A DNA stretch of 64,000 bases from NCBI GenBank assembly GCA_021234535.1, contig CM037843.1, positions 34,535,200 through 34,599,199 on the forward strand. Direction: 5' to 3'. Origin of the DNA: Stichopus chloronotus (Eukaryota; Echinodermata; Holothuroidea; Aspidochirotida; Stichopodidae). Every line of letters begins with the position of its first letter. Positions within the stretch are counted from its first letter, which is position 1. Shown one piece after another: positions 22,027 through 34,900 of the stretch. The position numbers were made by a program, and so were the translations under genes. Under the pieces are notes generated by a model. It did no database searches, was not told where the DNA came from, and saw only the letters and a program-made list of their open reading frames with translations.

Positions 22027-24063
22027 AGCAACTTCTAGTTCTACCGATCATCGTGCAATATAGTTTTACCAATGACAGAATGATGTTACCAATGAAATGT
22101 CACTACCAATGAATTGCGTCATAGCTCGTTGATAAAGGTGGAACGCCATATGGTAAAATTTTGTTGACGACGATATTAAGCTACATCTGTTGCTCTTGAG
22201 ATTTATTCGACGCTTCTATCATTCGTTATGAGATTCACGTGACAACCCAAGCATCCCAGTAGGCCCTATATGCTCCACAGATTTTCAAGAGAGAGAAGAA
22301 GGGGGATGCTAGTAAGCGGAACGTGTTGTGAACACGACCCCCTCCTCCTCGGCACCAGCCACTCGAAATGGACCCCAAAATTTTCCTTTTTTCGTACATT
22401 TAGGCCTACGGTAGGTGAGTGCACGGGGCAGATAACTGCGTGCGCGGTCCCTTTATTACTATGAGCGAGGCGCCACTATCATTGGCGGGTATCGTACCAG
22501 AAATAGTTTGGATAAGGGTAGTTTAGTAAGTTTAGAATGTAAAGGGTCAAAAAGAACGATATACTCACAAAAGGACATGGAATAGCAGACATTCACAATC
22601 TCCCACACTGCCGAAAATATTTAGGCCTATAAAGCGCAATCTTAAAGGCTCTCTTAGATATCATCATAGATTATGCATGCCATTCCATTCATCCACAACT
22701 CAGGCTTTGCTGTTGAACATGGAAGAAATCACTTTCTAACATCCGGCCTAAAACGCAACTTCTTAGGGAGCTTAAATCTGTGACCACGAGAACTCCTTGA
22801 TTACGCCAATGAAAGAAAATCATTAAAAACTAGATCATATTAACACCATGAACAATTTTGAACAATTGAAGCAGATCACCCCCACAGTCTTCTAAGCTCA
22901 AGGGAAGTAAGATTAATTATTTTTAATCTATGGAAAACCTACACCTCTCATGAAACTATAGACTTAACTGGGCCTTGTAGCTCTTTTCTCAACTTCTTTA
23001 AAAATACATTTTTTGTACTGAAAAATGGGATTCCAAATTACCTGCACAGTATGCTTAAAATGGGGCCTAACCAACATCTTGTAGAGTCTCATAACAATGT
23101 TCCTTGTGAAGGAATTTGAAATTCCCCCAAATCATTCCCAAGATTTCGTTCCCTTTCCTTGCAGCTTCTGCGAAGAAAGTTTCGGGTACATATAGACTTC
23201 AATCGACTTTCTTCGTCAAATTCCAACACATATGAATAAAACTTAATTCTTTCGTTAAAATTGCAAATATCCTGGTAACGTTGCAACTGAACTGTAGGCC
23301 TAATTTCATCTTTTTCTTCCTAAAGTGTATTGTCTAATTATGTAATTGTTCGTTGAGAACCAATAAATAGAGAAAACCAAATACCCCCCCCCACAAAAAA
23401 AAATTAAAAAAATGACTGAGGCGTGCCTCTCTTGCTTAAATTTACTTTATTTCTTTTTATATGAACAAATATAGAATACATTCTAGACCAACGGTAAATC
23501 CAAGGGCGAGAAAAGAACTCTTCCTTTGGTCGTGCGGTTGAATACATAGAGAAGGAGCATGATCATCTTGTTGTCAACCTATCGCTAAAATTGACGGGAC
23601 ATCTTTTTTCCCCCTCTCCAATTCTCTGCATGGCTGGCTTGCTTTCTCATTTTGCACTATATTGTTAAGCAAGTTAACCAACATTATCGACAACATGTGA
23701 ATCAGCATATATGAATCACCACAACTCGACACATACAATCCTGATTCAAATATAAAGTATCACGTGCAGGTTTTCTGTGAAAATGCAACATATTTAAAAT
23801 GACAAGATTATCTCAAATGGCGCATTCTGAACAACAACTTCTTTTGAAATTTACTCGCAAATGCAGCGGAAGGTCTAGGGCTGATAGAAGTTAAAACCAA
23901 ATGATGAGACAAGACTTGAGAGTTTAGACAATGAAAGAAATGCCATCAATGGACTTTCAATTCCTTGAATTACTTTGCTTTAGTCATGCACTCTTTTACA
24001 GGAGGAAACCTGGCGGCTTATGGAATTCCTTGACGCTAACTACACTATTGAAACACAAAAAAG

Positions 24064-24090
24064 GAAAAAGACACACACACGCACACAGCA
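24064..24090. repeat. Short CA microsatellite
   Basis: An interrupted (CA)n run, GACACACACACGCACACAGC, with nothing else notable. Confidence 0.7.
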
Positions 24091-26299
24091 ACAAAGAATA
24101 TTCTAACATACAGTTTAAATATCCATCGAAATTTCGGTTGTGTAAATTTAAGGTATGACAAAGTAGGCCTGTGTACCTCTGACCTGTACACCTCTGACTA
24201 AATAGTAGACGATGACCGTGGATGTGTGTTAACACAGTGTTTGGAGAAAGAGAATGAGATAGAGCAAAGAGACACATCTCGTGAAAATCAAATTCGTTGC
24301 ACTCGCCTTTAATGAACCAGTGCAATGTAAGGCCTATACAAAGTAAAAGAAAACACACAACACTGATTCAAAAATAAAAAAGAAACAAGGAATCACGTTG
24401 CAATAATTTATACGAAGAAAAAAAGTAATGTAATGGACGAATATAATAAACCAATGGATGGAAGTAGTACACGTAATATAAAATGAAGACTTATGAAACG
24501 AACGTGAAATGCTAAATGCAAACAGAGAATCGAGAGTTAAAATAAAAGTGAAGAAGCTACCTAAGTATAGCACATCAAAGAATGTCAATACGAGAGAGGA
24601 AAACAAAGAGTAATTTAAGTGTACCATGAAAGTACGAAATTGCTGGGTCTGATACATTGATGAATAGGCCTAGTCACTGCCTAACACAGCTGGACAACAC
24701 ATACATCTGTCGCAGTTGTCCTTTTTATTGTAGCCTAATCACTTCTTAGTTAAAAAGGGTCGACAAAGTTTCGTAGACAAAACACTAATTGCAAATAGTC
24801 GGAGTACTTCAGAAATCATGAAACCTGATGTCAGTGAGCTATTATGAAAATTATACGGAAGAAATATTGTCAAGATGGTTGCTGAAACCTCGGTGATTCC
24901 AGTTGAACTTGTAATAAACGGCAAAAATGACGAAGAACACATCATGTCGACAGACCTACAATTATTAAGATCAGTATGGTATTTAAGCGATTAACATTAA
25001 AACCCGCAATAAGGATGCAGTTTTTATTTATGCCGTTTAACATATCTCCCATGACAGGAACGTTATGGATGAAACAGGTATACTTCTGGTAAGAGAACGA
25101 TAAATCACATTTAATAATAATATCGTTTTTTTATTATTATTTTAGCACCTCTATTCCCTTCACACTCAGTATTATCCAAATTATAATATTTTATTTTCAG
25201 CATTTGCAAATGAGTATTAAACCGGCCATTAAGTGCCAGATACATGGACAACGTTCGAAAATGCAATGACAGAGTAGGCCTAAATTTTTAATTTATTCAT
25301 CGTCCTTTCAAAGACTACAGCTACTAATATGCAAAAGGCCCAGTGTGCCGTGCCATGAGTTTGAGGACAATTTACGAGCAAGTTCGAAAATTTCATATTT
25401 AAAATCTATCGGATTCCTGAATAAATTTTCATTTCACTTGATGATTCAGAAGTAAAAATAACCTAGCAATAAAACGTTAAAAAGTATGTTACCTTAGTAA
25501 GTGTACAGCCACATCTGCCAGATTATACTTAATGAATAACTACATAACTGCAGTAAAGCATAAACGTGTGAAGAAAGGGTTAGTAATAATTTCGACTATA
25601 TGATTTCCTGAAATTCACTTTCTCAAAGCTGGAATAGACTATGAGTTGCACTGACAATCGCCCGGTCATTTACCTTTGTTCTTTGTCAGTGTTTCACGGA
25701 GAAGAAAGATTGGAAAAGATCACCTGTCTCAAACTCTGACTGAAGTATGCATTCATCCTCCAGATATACTGAATTTGAAAAGTGTGTGAAATATGTGAAT
25801 GTAAAAATGTTTGTGAGCCCTACATAATTCAGACTCTACAAGAAAGCCTAGCAGTCAATTGTTGTTATACTTCAAATCAACCAATGACTTGTAAAACAGT
25901 TGTATAGATTTTTTCACTAACAAGAACTTTCTGTTCTTGACCTGAAATAGTGTAACTTGACACATTGTAAGGAGAAGAAACTATTGCCAGAATATGCATG
26001 CTATTTAAAGCTGATTTGTAAAAACAAAATTAAAAATATATTTGTATTTATTGTTCGAAAAATGTTAACGTTATTGCCGGTGTGCTACTGTATGATGAGG
26101 CCAACATAATGATGACTTGCTGTGTCATGTAAGAAAAGCTAGATTATGCGATTTTGTGTTTATACATGCCATTACTCATTGGAAAACTAGTTCGTATATC
26201 CTCTTCATTCTCCTGAGTACTGGACATCTTCAACTTCATAGATGTGAATCAGTGACTGAATAACCGCCTCCAGTCCTCACCGAATATTTGTAATGTGCT

Positions 26300-26577
26300 A
26301 CAGGCCCGTATGCAGCTTTTTCAGTGGGGGGGGGGGGGGGGGGTTCGATTTTACCACAAGTGGAACATTTTACCCGACTATTATGATCGACTAGTGCCGA
26401 AGGCACATGCGAAGAGAGGTTTAGCATAATGCGTCAGATAGTTATCAGATAGGCCTAACTTTTCATTATATATGTTGCTTACGCAGGCCTACTATCATAG
26501 GCTGTGCGGAACTCCAGGTCTTGTGGGGGGGGGGGGGGTCGTCCGGACCCCCTGACCCCCCGTGGATACGGGTCTGT
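26300..26577. mobile_element. 278-bp terminal-inverted-repeat element carrying poly-G tracts
   Basis: The left end ACAGGCCCGTAT (26300-26311) and the reverse complement of the right end, ACAGACCCGTAT (26566-26577), match at 11 of 12 positions. GCT flanks both sides (26297-26299, 26578-26580), a possible 3-bp target duplication. Poly-G of 18 bases (26326-26343) and 14 bases (26525-26538) lie just inside the two ends. There is no coding capacity. It is probably a small non-autonomous DNA transposon. Confidence 0.55.
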
Positions 26578-26892
26578 GCTAAACTCCTGTCTTGAGAAGA
26601 CTTGCACACTAGAACGTGACGTGGCATTGAGACAAACCATAATGGGGAGGGGGTGTTAAAGAAGGGGTAACCGTGATATCATGAGAGGATTGGCTGATGC
26701 CGGAAACTTCGTAATGTTTGCCGTCATCTGCGTGGTTTTAAATTTTGGGTTTTGCCTGTTTAGGCGGCCCTCATACTTACTCAATAAAGGAAACAAATGT
26801 GTATCAAGTCAGCTTGTGGTGTGGTTTTATCTCAAAATGACTGCCTTTTACGTTTTCTTCAATGTAGAAGTCGCTGTTTAAATGTTAAATAC

Positions 26893-27960
26893 CGCGGGGA
26901 TATTGTTAAGTGACAAAATGTAAAGAAGGACACGGTACATTCTGTCTAGTGTAAACGGGTGGTGATATTCTGACATTTTAATTCTGTTGTTGACATTATC
27001 AACTATAAGTTTTCGGCCTTTCGTAAACAGGTTCTCCCTCACCCTAAGGAAACTGTTAAATCAAAGTCTGAAATTCGTTACTGAAGTTCGACTTTGGACT
27101 ATATGAGTGTTTCGTATTCTGCCTTGCCCTTAATTTGATTTACAAAAAGAGTGACAAACTGATGAACTTATCGCTCCTTACCAAAGTATGTTTAAATCTT
27201 GCTTATTTCGAGGAGATTGCTATGTGACAGAATTTCAAGCTGAAAGTTAGATATGGTACATTTTAATTGTCAATGATGGTGAGGTTATCATGATATTTTA
27301 TTATATTGATGATGTCCTCAACTATGTTGTAAGGATTTTGTAGATTCTTCACACTAATATGGACGGTTATATCTCAACGTTCAAATTATAACTATAATTT
27401 CGAAGTTAAAAAAATAAATGGACGAATCTAGTCGATTTTGGCCTATCTCTAATATTTTGGTAAGGGTTTAGACTTCTGAATTGATAAAAATCACAGGCAA
27501 ATTAATGATTAATATCATATGAATTCAATAAAAAAAATTATACATATTTCAAGAAGCTTCATCCCAAAATAAATTTTGACGTTTCGACAATGTAAAAGTA
27601 TGTTACAACATTACTTATTTCGAGGCGATTGTTCTGTGAAAGAACTTCAAATTGAAAGTAACATACTGTACATTTTTATACTGTCAACCATGTTGGGATT
27701 ATTATAATATTTTAATGGTGACGAAGACTCTGGTAGGTTCTTCACACTTATGGGACGGTTATATCTCAACGTTATAGAAATACAATTTCCAAGCTAAGAA
27801 AAAGTAATAGAATCTATAGTTAATTTTGTTTTCGCATTAAACAAAACATAAAGGAAAGTCGATGATTTTTTTCTATCCTTACCAAAGTCTTAAGTATCGG
27901 ATGAATCGAGGTCCTACGTCGTTATGAAACGATGTTAAGTTCGTTATTGTTTCAAAGTAA
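26893..27960 (+). repeat. Diverged tandem repeat, unit about 410 bp
   Basis: CTTATTTCGAGGMGATTG occurs at 27202 and again at 27614. Each is followed by GTGAMAGAA, a (G)GTACATTTT-like phrase and TTCTTCACACT...GGACGGTTATATCTCAACGTT (27345 and 27739). A partial earlier copy begins near 26893 (GATATTGTTAAGTGACAAAATG), and another CCTTACCAAAGT start occurs near 27877. There is no reading frame of note. Confidence 0.65.
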
Positions 27961-28388
27961 GCACTGTAAAAGAAGGAGGATGAGGGAGGGTTCTCTCAAT
28001 AACAAGAATACAGAACAGCCTATTGTCGATTGGATTGGGAGTCGGAGTTCCATCTTATGCAGTATTTGGAACTGGCAAAATACTGCAGAGACCCGTAGAT
28101 GAAACAAAGTTTAGATCATAGAAAGATCACTAGAAAAATGATCCAAAAATATCGTTTGGTCACTCGTTTAGGTCTAGCTCTATCGTAGTATTATCAGTCG
28201 TTTAATACGACGTGAGGTGGGCTTCCTCAATTTCAGGGAGAGTTTGTTTCGTTAGTATCCTTGCAGAAGCCATGTCAAGAGTATACAAGAGTTTGCATGC
28301 GTCGGTCGGGCTGCACAATCTATGACTGCACTGGTGTGAAAGTTGCAATCTTCAAGATGCGGGTTGACGGCATGCGCCCATTTTGCGG

Positions 28389-28675
28389 TTTTGTTTTCTC
28401 AATTTGTTGTCTTTCCTGCTGAGCTTATTCTCATTTTGTACCCTTCTTCATTTTGTTCTCCTTCCCCGACATTTTCTTTCGCGTTCTTTCTCATTTTATT
28501 CCTTTTTCATTTATTTTCTCATTATTTTGCTCTTTTCTCATTTTGTTCTCTTTATAATTCATTTTCATCTCATTTTACTCTCTGAAATTGTTCCGTTTCG
28601 TTTTTCTCATTTCTTATTGTATTTCGGTCTCATTTGTTTTCATTTTGTTCTCATTTTCTTCCTTTGTTCTTAGTT
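28389..28675 (+). repeat. Long pyrimidine-rich tract of degenerate TTCTCATTTTGT repeats
   Basis: For nearly 290 bases the plus strand is dominated by T and C in a loose 10-14 base pattern (TTCTCATTTTGTTCTC and variants). Two overlapping long frames here encode Phe/Leu/Ser-rich low complexity and are by-products of the composition. The strand bias could support unusual DNA structures. Confidence 0.75.
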
Positions 28676-29799
28676 TTAATTATACTTTATGTGAGCACGT
28701 GCTTGCTTCCAATAGCGTCTAATGACCTGATTTGAAAATTTACAAACTGGAACACTATTCATGAAAATCACAAATTTCAACAGAAAAAGAAAAAGTTAGT
28801 GGATAGGGTGAGGTTTGGAAGACTTGGTCATGTAAACTAAGACAAACCGTTGTCAAACAATTAGAAATTGCGTCACGAAACGTCTTAAACCCAACTTTGT
28901 AAGTGTTACTGAAGAAAAGTTCGTCAGGTGTACGCCTCTATATTACTATAACATTCCAAAGCAATTTCTGTCAACCTCATCCTTCACATCTCATTGACGG
29001 TGGGGCAGAGTGCCCCCCTCCCCCAAGAAATGGGACTCGACGCATGACATTGACATATAAAGCAGAACAACAACAACAAAAAAACAATCGACGGGAGGGA
29101 GGGAGAGATGATAAATTGACAGAGTGGGAGGGGGAATTGGGAACGGAGGGGGGACTGAGAAACAGCCTTCACAAGTGTGATTTTTCATGATATTTAAAAC
29201 TAAAACGAAGCAGATTAACAACACGATTGAAACAATGTGTTTATAAAGGTGTGAAATCCTTGATTCTAGGTTTAATTGGCCATACATGCTCCTGTTGCTT
29301 GTACGAAGTGTACCAGTATGCAGCTATGGGGATGGAATCCACAGCAGAACGGTCGGGATATTTATTTTACGCAAAATGCATTGGCAATACGCCTCCTAGA
29401 ACAATCACAACCTTGGATATTAATGATGTCATAGATTCTGGAAAGAATGTTCCTCTATTTTTATCCAACCCTTATGTCGATTAAAAGGAAAGTAAATTAA
29501 TCCCCAGAAAGTATTGAATGTAAATGCAAACTAAGGCTATTACCAATGCGAGCCAATATTCTGTCAATTCTACTACTTAAAAGTATGTCATTTTCATTAA
29601 AAAAAAGGTTTTGCAACGGATGCATGTAATAAGCTCATGTTTCCCACCCGGGCGTTTCCCTTGAAAAAGTTACAATCGGGCTCTGCGTCGCTTTCTCGCG
29701 TTATATAATGTTCAACCGTTTACTCCAATTTTCATGTTTATTTTCAAGCTCAAAATGAGTCAACCAATAAAAAACGTGGGGTCTAAAGATAGTTCAGTT

Positions 29800-29813
29800 C
29801 CCCCCCCCCCCCC
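29800..29813. repeat. Poly-C tract (14 bases)
   Basis: Uninterrupted run of 14 C. Confidence 0.9.
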
Positions 29814-29914
29814 TCACCTGCTGTTTGCTAACTGTTCCAAGAATAAAAGACACAGGGATGTATAATTCATTATGATTCTTGTATCATCTCATCCCATCTG
29901 ATACGGTTTGCAGT

Positions 29915-30605
29915 ACCATTTTTATACATTGATTTTTATCTCATTAAATGAGAAATTGCAGACATGATCCCTATCTCGAGGCTGGGTGCAACATGCAGCT
30001 TGGAACCCCCGGGAAGTGCAGTTTCCGGCCATCTGGAGGCTTTGAAGAGCAAAAAATATTCTCGCACCGTACATTCCGCGCCAACCAACGATGGCGACAA
30101 TGAGTCGATTTTGCCCCCTCACAAACAACAAAACGTGGCTGCGCCATTGTGCAGAAATGTACCGCGTGACAGAACAGAATAAAGACCTCAATTTGAGGCT
30201 ACAGTTATGAATATTCTACCGTATATCTGTATTCCATGACGACCGATGCTGGTGCTCCACAATTGTGTATGGGTGACGTCATACTTTTGCATATGATATA
30301 AACTACCTTTAACTATTTTTTTGAAAAGTTAACTTTTGAAACACAAAGAATGCGCCTGGATGCCTCTAAAACAGCCAGAGAAGCTTACTATCCATTTGTG
30401 GAATCTTGAAGGCTTGACCAAAAATTTCTTGGAATGCCTAACGTTTCTTCAGTCCCACCTGTAACAGAAAATTTTCAGTTCTGTGTGCACTGACTATTCT
30501 AAATATAATGATAGCAAATCAAAATTATTACCATTTTTTCATAGACTGATGTTTTCCTCATTAATCAAGAAATTGCAGACATGAGATCTTTCGAGGTTGA
30601 ACAAA
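29915..30605 (+). repeat. Pair of about 80-bp direct repeats flanking about 530 bp
   Basis: ACCATTTTT...CTCATTAA..GAAATTGCAGACATGA...TCGAGG occurs at 29915-29990 and again at 30530-30605, 615 bases apart. The interval includes a GC-richer block (30000-30180). They may be remnant termini of a retroelement or tandem copies of an interspersed repeat; no coding domain helps to decide. Confidence 0.5.
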
Positions 30606-31300
30606 GATCAAGGGGCTTTTATAGTCAAAGCTCCGCTTAGATAATCCCGCTTTGCTGATCTGAGGGCCACCGCATCATCTGCTGAAAATCATGGACAGGT
30701 GCAAGATTACCCTATATAAAGCCTACTTTACTTCACCGAGCAACATGAAAGAAAATTCATTACTTAAGAAATAGAAACTCCTGCCATGGAGATTCAGTTA
30801 GTCCAGAATCAAACTCCATTTTGCACATGTTGGCCTAGTCCACCTTACATAAGCAAAAATTTGAAAAAGGTGGGAGGAAATTAGGTCCCTTCTCAGAGCG
30901 GCTATAGGTCATCAATACTTCCGTCACCATACGGACCAGCTAATGCCCCCTCCACTGATGTCCCCCACCTTCAACATGAAGCTGACTCACTGTGACCAGT
31001 TGATAAGTTTCTTTTTTGAAATTGACTCCCAGCGCTTTCCCTTGATCGAAGTAGCCACTACGCCACTGGTTAGGTGTAAGCCGTATGCTTCTTATAACTT
31101 TCCTTGCAGGATGTAGTTTCCTAATGCAGAAATGGCGCTTATACGTTAAAAAGTTGGAAAATTAGGTGCTTCAGTTATCGTTCTCTGGAAAAGTCTAGCT
31201 ACGCTTCTCTGTTTGTCACTTCATAGTAGTCATCCATGAGTTGATGATGGCACATCAACTACACATAAGCTGTCATTTTGCAACAATAACTTCGCTTCTT

Positions 31301-31314
31301 CCCCCCCCCCCCCC
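31301..31314. repeat. Poly-C tract (14 bases) in the GALNT7-like 5' flank
   Basis: Uninterrupted run of 14 C about 460 bases before the GALNT7-like start codon. It could lie in the promoter. Confidence 0.85.
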
Positions 31315-31767
31315 TTTCCTTCAGCCTGTTCTTTTCCATGTCATCCCTATTACATTGATTTCACACAAAATTGTGATATGAAAATCAAAATATCATTATT
31401 CATGATTGTCGATGTAGTTCTGTGTCAGACTCTGGTTACCAGACGCTGTTTGGGTGAAGAGATCTATCACGACTCTGGGTATTTGTCAGAGCCGTGTAGT
31501 ACTGATACTCGAAGGTCAGGGCCATGATTTATGAAGAGTGCCATCTAATATTGTACACAACAAAATGTTAGGTCGTTACAGAGGACCGTCTGCTGTCGTG
31601 TCGAACAGACGCCTGTTCTGAGCAGTTCGTATCTCACAAGTGTCACAGGGCAGGCAGCGAATAACTCGTACAAGATACAAATAACTTCCCTGGCAGGGTG
31701 AACTAGTGCAAGCAGTGCTGAAACTTCACAGTTCTACAGCGTTTGGATTGTGGTTCCGCGATCCCAG

Positions 31768-31783
31768 ATGAATGGCTAAGATG
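31768..31783 (+). promoter_or_regulatory. Minimal upstream ORF overlapping the GALNT7-like start
   Basis: ATG at 31768 opens Met-Asn-Gly-TAA (31768-31779). The first in-frame main ATG (31772) lies inside it and has a T at -3, a weak context. A second in-frame ATG at 31781, two bases after the TAA, has A at -3 and would remove only the first three residues. Both candidate starts keep the same signal anchor. Confidence 0.55.
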
Positions 31784-31924
31784 CCCCGTTTTAAGTTGAA
31801 GAAATGTTTAGTGACTTCTGCAGTGTGTTTAGTCACTGTATTCTTAGTTAGGTCTTTCACCTTATTTCACGAAATTACAAATGACTCCAGATCTTTCGCA
31901 CAGGAAGACCACCGTATTCAAAAG
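31772..31924 (+). CDS. GALNT7: GALNT7-like exon 1 (cytosolic tail, signal anchor)
   Basis: Encodes 51 residues: a basic start ([11 protein letters not shown]), a hydrophobic anchor ([14 protein letters not shown]) and the first stem residues, ending at CAAAAG|GTAAGC in phase 0. This topology is standard for Golgi GalNAc-transferases. Linkage to exon 2 rests on phase, strand and topology rather than sequence similarity, because stems are poorly conserved. Confidence 0.85.
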
Positions 31925-34900
31925 GTAAGCTAAACCATATAGTAACACACTAACGCAAGTTATGAGTGTATTAAATATTTAAATGCTCTAAAACAAAAGT
32001 TTTTTAATACCACAGTAACAGCAGTAGCTCGTCGAATAATTGGCTAGCGGCCTAAGTTAGTTACTCGCTGCAGCCTCTCAGTTACTTTCGTGCCCAGCCA
32101 CTTGACCTGAGTGCAAATTCGCTAACAGTCAGTGTCAGTGCTAGGCCATTCATTATCATTATCAAAGAACATCACATTTTTTACAAACCAGGTCAAGCGT
32201 AGGTGTACACCGATCTGTATTTATTTCCCTGAGTACGATAGAATTTATAATTTTCATTATGTTGTATGTACCTGTAGGTTTTATGAGGAACAGTTAGTGT
32301 GTTTGCTGTACACGACAGTTTAATGGGGTTAACCTACTCAACTTTCTGTACACTGACATGCTGGTCTGTGATTTCTAGTCTCTGTAGTACGGTAGGCCTA
32401 CATGTGTGCCTTTCTTAAAGCCCAACTTATACGAGAAATTAGTGGAGGACATACTGAATTTTGGAGGACACAAAATACATTTCTTACTTTTTGTAGCAGA
32501 ACTTTAGAAGTGCAAACTGCTTAGAAAAGCACAAAAAATAAAACAACTTTAAAACAGATGCTGTTAAGGTCCAGTTTGTTTTGTAATGTGTATTAAGTTA
32601 GTAATATGTTGCCAGCTGCATCAAAGAGTCGTAAATAATTATGGTATTTGATAGCCCATGCATTAATCAGTATCAATCCTGGCATTTCCATCAGTTTCTT
32701 ATTCTTTGCAGTTGCACAAATTGTGAACCTCATCATATAAAGTCAGGCCTATCTATCATGCAGATATTCAGTGTTTAAACCATAGGGGTTTCAATGGTGG
32801 GTGCCATGTCTACAGAGTGTACTAAATTTGATGAAATATGATGACTACCCTGGTAAAGATCCTGCCCCCCCCAAAAAAAACTGTACTTGGCAGAAAAAAG
32901 TTGGCAATGGGCTACTACCATCTCAGTGGAGCACCAATCATCTCATTTTAAGTTGCACCATTTAACTCAATATCAAAAAACCTGGAAGTTACATAAACCA
33001 TTCCCCTCAGGTAGACTTCTCTAAGATGATAGTGTAACCTCGGCCATGCACCAGAATATATGCTGGTGGAAGAGATGGGTGAGTCCTGTAATAAAATGTA
33101 TATGGGTGCGGAGCAAAGTACACTTTTAGAACACAAACGCGGAGAGATGACAGGCGTGGACTGGTATAAGGTTATAGCAAAATACTTCAAATACACAGAA
33201 GTTAAATTATAGCGACGAGATGCGGCGAGTCAGACTGCCAGTTACAGAGTGAACTTAGATAGATAGTCAACTGAGGAAGAAACTTACAAACAATTGCACA
33301 GCACAAGAAAACTATTTGAACAACATAGCAGAGACATAAACAGCAGCGGCCATGAAATTAGCATATCAATACATGCAACCTAAAGAACATATCTACCTTA
33401 CTAGCATACCTTAAACACCTGACAAACTTAAGCACCTGACAAATTACTCTTACAATAGCTTCTCAATTAAAGGCGTTCGTTTGGGGGACAGTGCAGCCAT
33501 GTCCCCCCCCATTTTTAAGAGGAGGAGACACTAACACATTTGCCCCCTCCTTTTTGTAACGTGAAAATAAAAAAGAATACATTATTGTAAGTGGCAGTGT
33601 TAATTTTCAAACCTGTGTTCTAAAATAAAAGACAGATTTAGCAGAAATTTACAAGGTGAGAGAGACTGAGGAGAGCCATTTCCTGCAGTCTGAGAGGTAT
33701 TTTTATAAAAAAAATTTTGCAAAGCCCAAAATTTTCATGTACACTTCCCTGCCAACTGATGGTGGTGCTCTGCTATGGTAGTCCTTCTCAGCAGTCACTC
33801 CCTTCCCCCAGTATCTTTTTCATTCAGTTCCATCACACCGGGATAATGACACTTTTAGGAAAAAAAGCTTTATCCCAGATGCCTCCCACTTTCAGTATCA
33901 AATCAACCTCTACGTTCTTAATCACATGCATGCACTCTTTACAAGTGGCTGTTCCCTCTCAGATTGAAAATCTGTGGAGAACAATTTTTAGGATAATGAT
34001 GTTCTATGGTGTAAAACCCCACTGTGCATGTGTAGTGTTCTTTTTTCTTGGAATATAAGATTGGTGACTTGTTTGTGTTTATAGGCCTAACCTACAGTTT
34101 AAACTGTACTGTATACATTCTTACAAGCTGCATGTTTAATTTCTATCTGTGGACTGTTGGGTCTACAGTAGTTTGTTTCTGCTAAATGTGCTGTGTTTTG
34201 CAGTTGTCCTAAATATGGAGTGAATCATTTTTTGTGGGAATTGAAACAGAACTAAAGATCACTTGACCACGTTACTGATAGTGAGCCAAGTCCTGTGTGA
34301 TCCTGTGTGAAAATTGATGTGACCATGGAGAGTTATGTAGTACTGGGGAGTATCATGACTGGTCTTTGTTCTATTTAATTAGTCAAGACAGCAAGAAGCA
34401 TGCATGGAAAAGAGTTACATCAATGTACTCATTAAAATGTGCCACCCATCAGTAAAGAAGAATCGGACTTCCATTGTCCATACACAGCTAGGGGTGTGTC
34501 TATTTGATTCTGAGTGCTGGGTAGTTTTAGTGCTTTCACTTTGTGTAATTAATCCACCTTCAAACTAGCTTTTGATGTAAGAGTATTCTGTTGGGTTGAA
34601 AAAACTGAAAAGAGTATCGGATAGTTTTGGTCGTTTCTGGATGAGCGCTGTCTGAAATGCACAGGTTCCACCAGTAACACCATGCACAACTAGTGTGGGC
34701 ACATTCTTGGGTATATTTTTTGTAGAATGCAGACTTTTGAATGCTTACTTATGTTTGTTGCCTTGGATCGACATAGAACTTTGCAGAACGTGTGCATTGA
34801 GATTCAATACAGATTTGTGAAATTTGAGGTGGAGCGAAGTAAGTTTGCCTTTAGCTTAGCAAACAGTGTGATCATATTTCCTTCCTTTGTCCTTCATATA

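Larger units (their letters stand above)
18979..31767. other. ANGEL2-like 5' flank and intergenic region before GALNT7-like gene
   Basis: The two genes are divergent here, so both promoters should lie in this 12.8-kb stretch. I could not fix either one. Minus-strand donors that could end an ANGEL2-like 5' UTR exon are CAATGGCC|GTAAGT (last base 21714) and CTTTT|GTGAGT near 22570. The stretch otherwise holds repeats: a hairpin (19096-19144), a MITE (20796-21231), a TIR element with poly-G (26300-26577), a tandem repeat (26893-27960), a pyrimidine tract (28389-28675) and two 14-base C runs. No further gene was recognised. Confidence 0.6.

Noticed and set aside
24334..24657. Minus-strand frame with Phe/Leu-rich membrane-like sequence
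   Set aside because: Low-complexity AT-driven composition with no recognisable topology pattern or homology; the adjacent frame at 23996-24358 is similar in character.
28343..28673. Two long overlapping frames rich in Phe, Leu and Ser
   Set aside because: They result from a degenerate T/C-rich repeat that happens to lack stops; no domain or start context.
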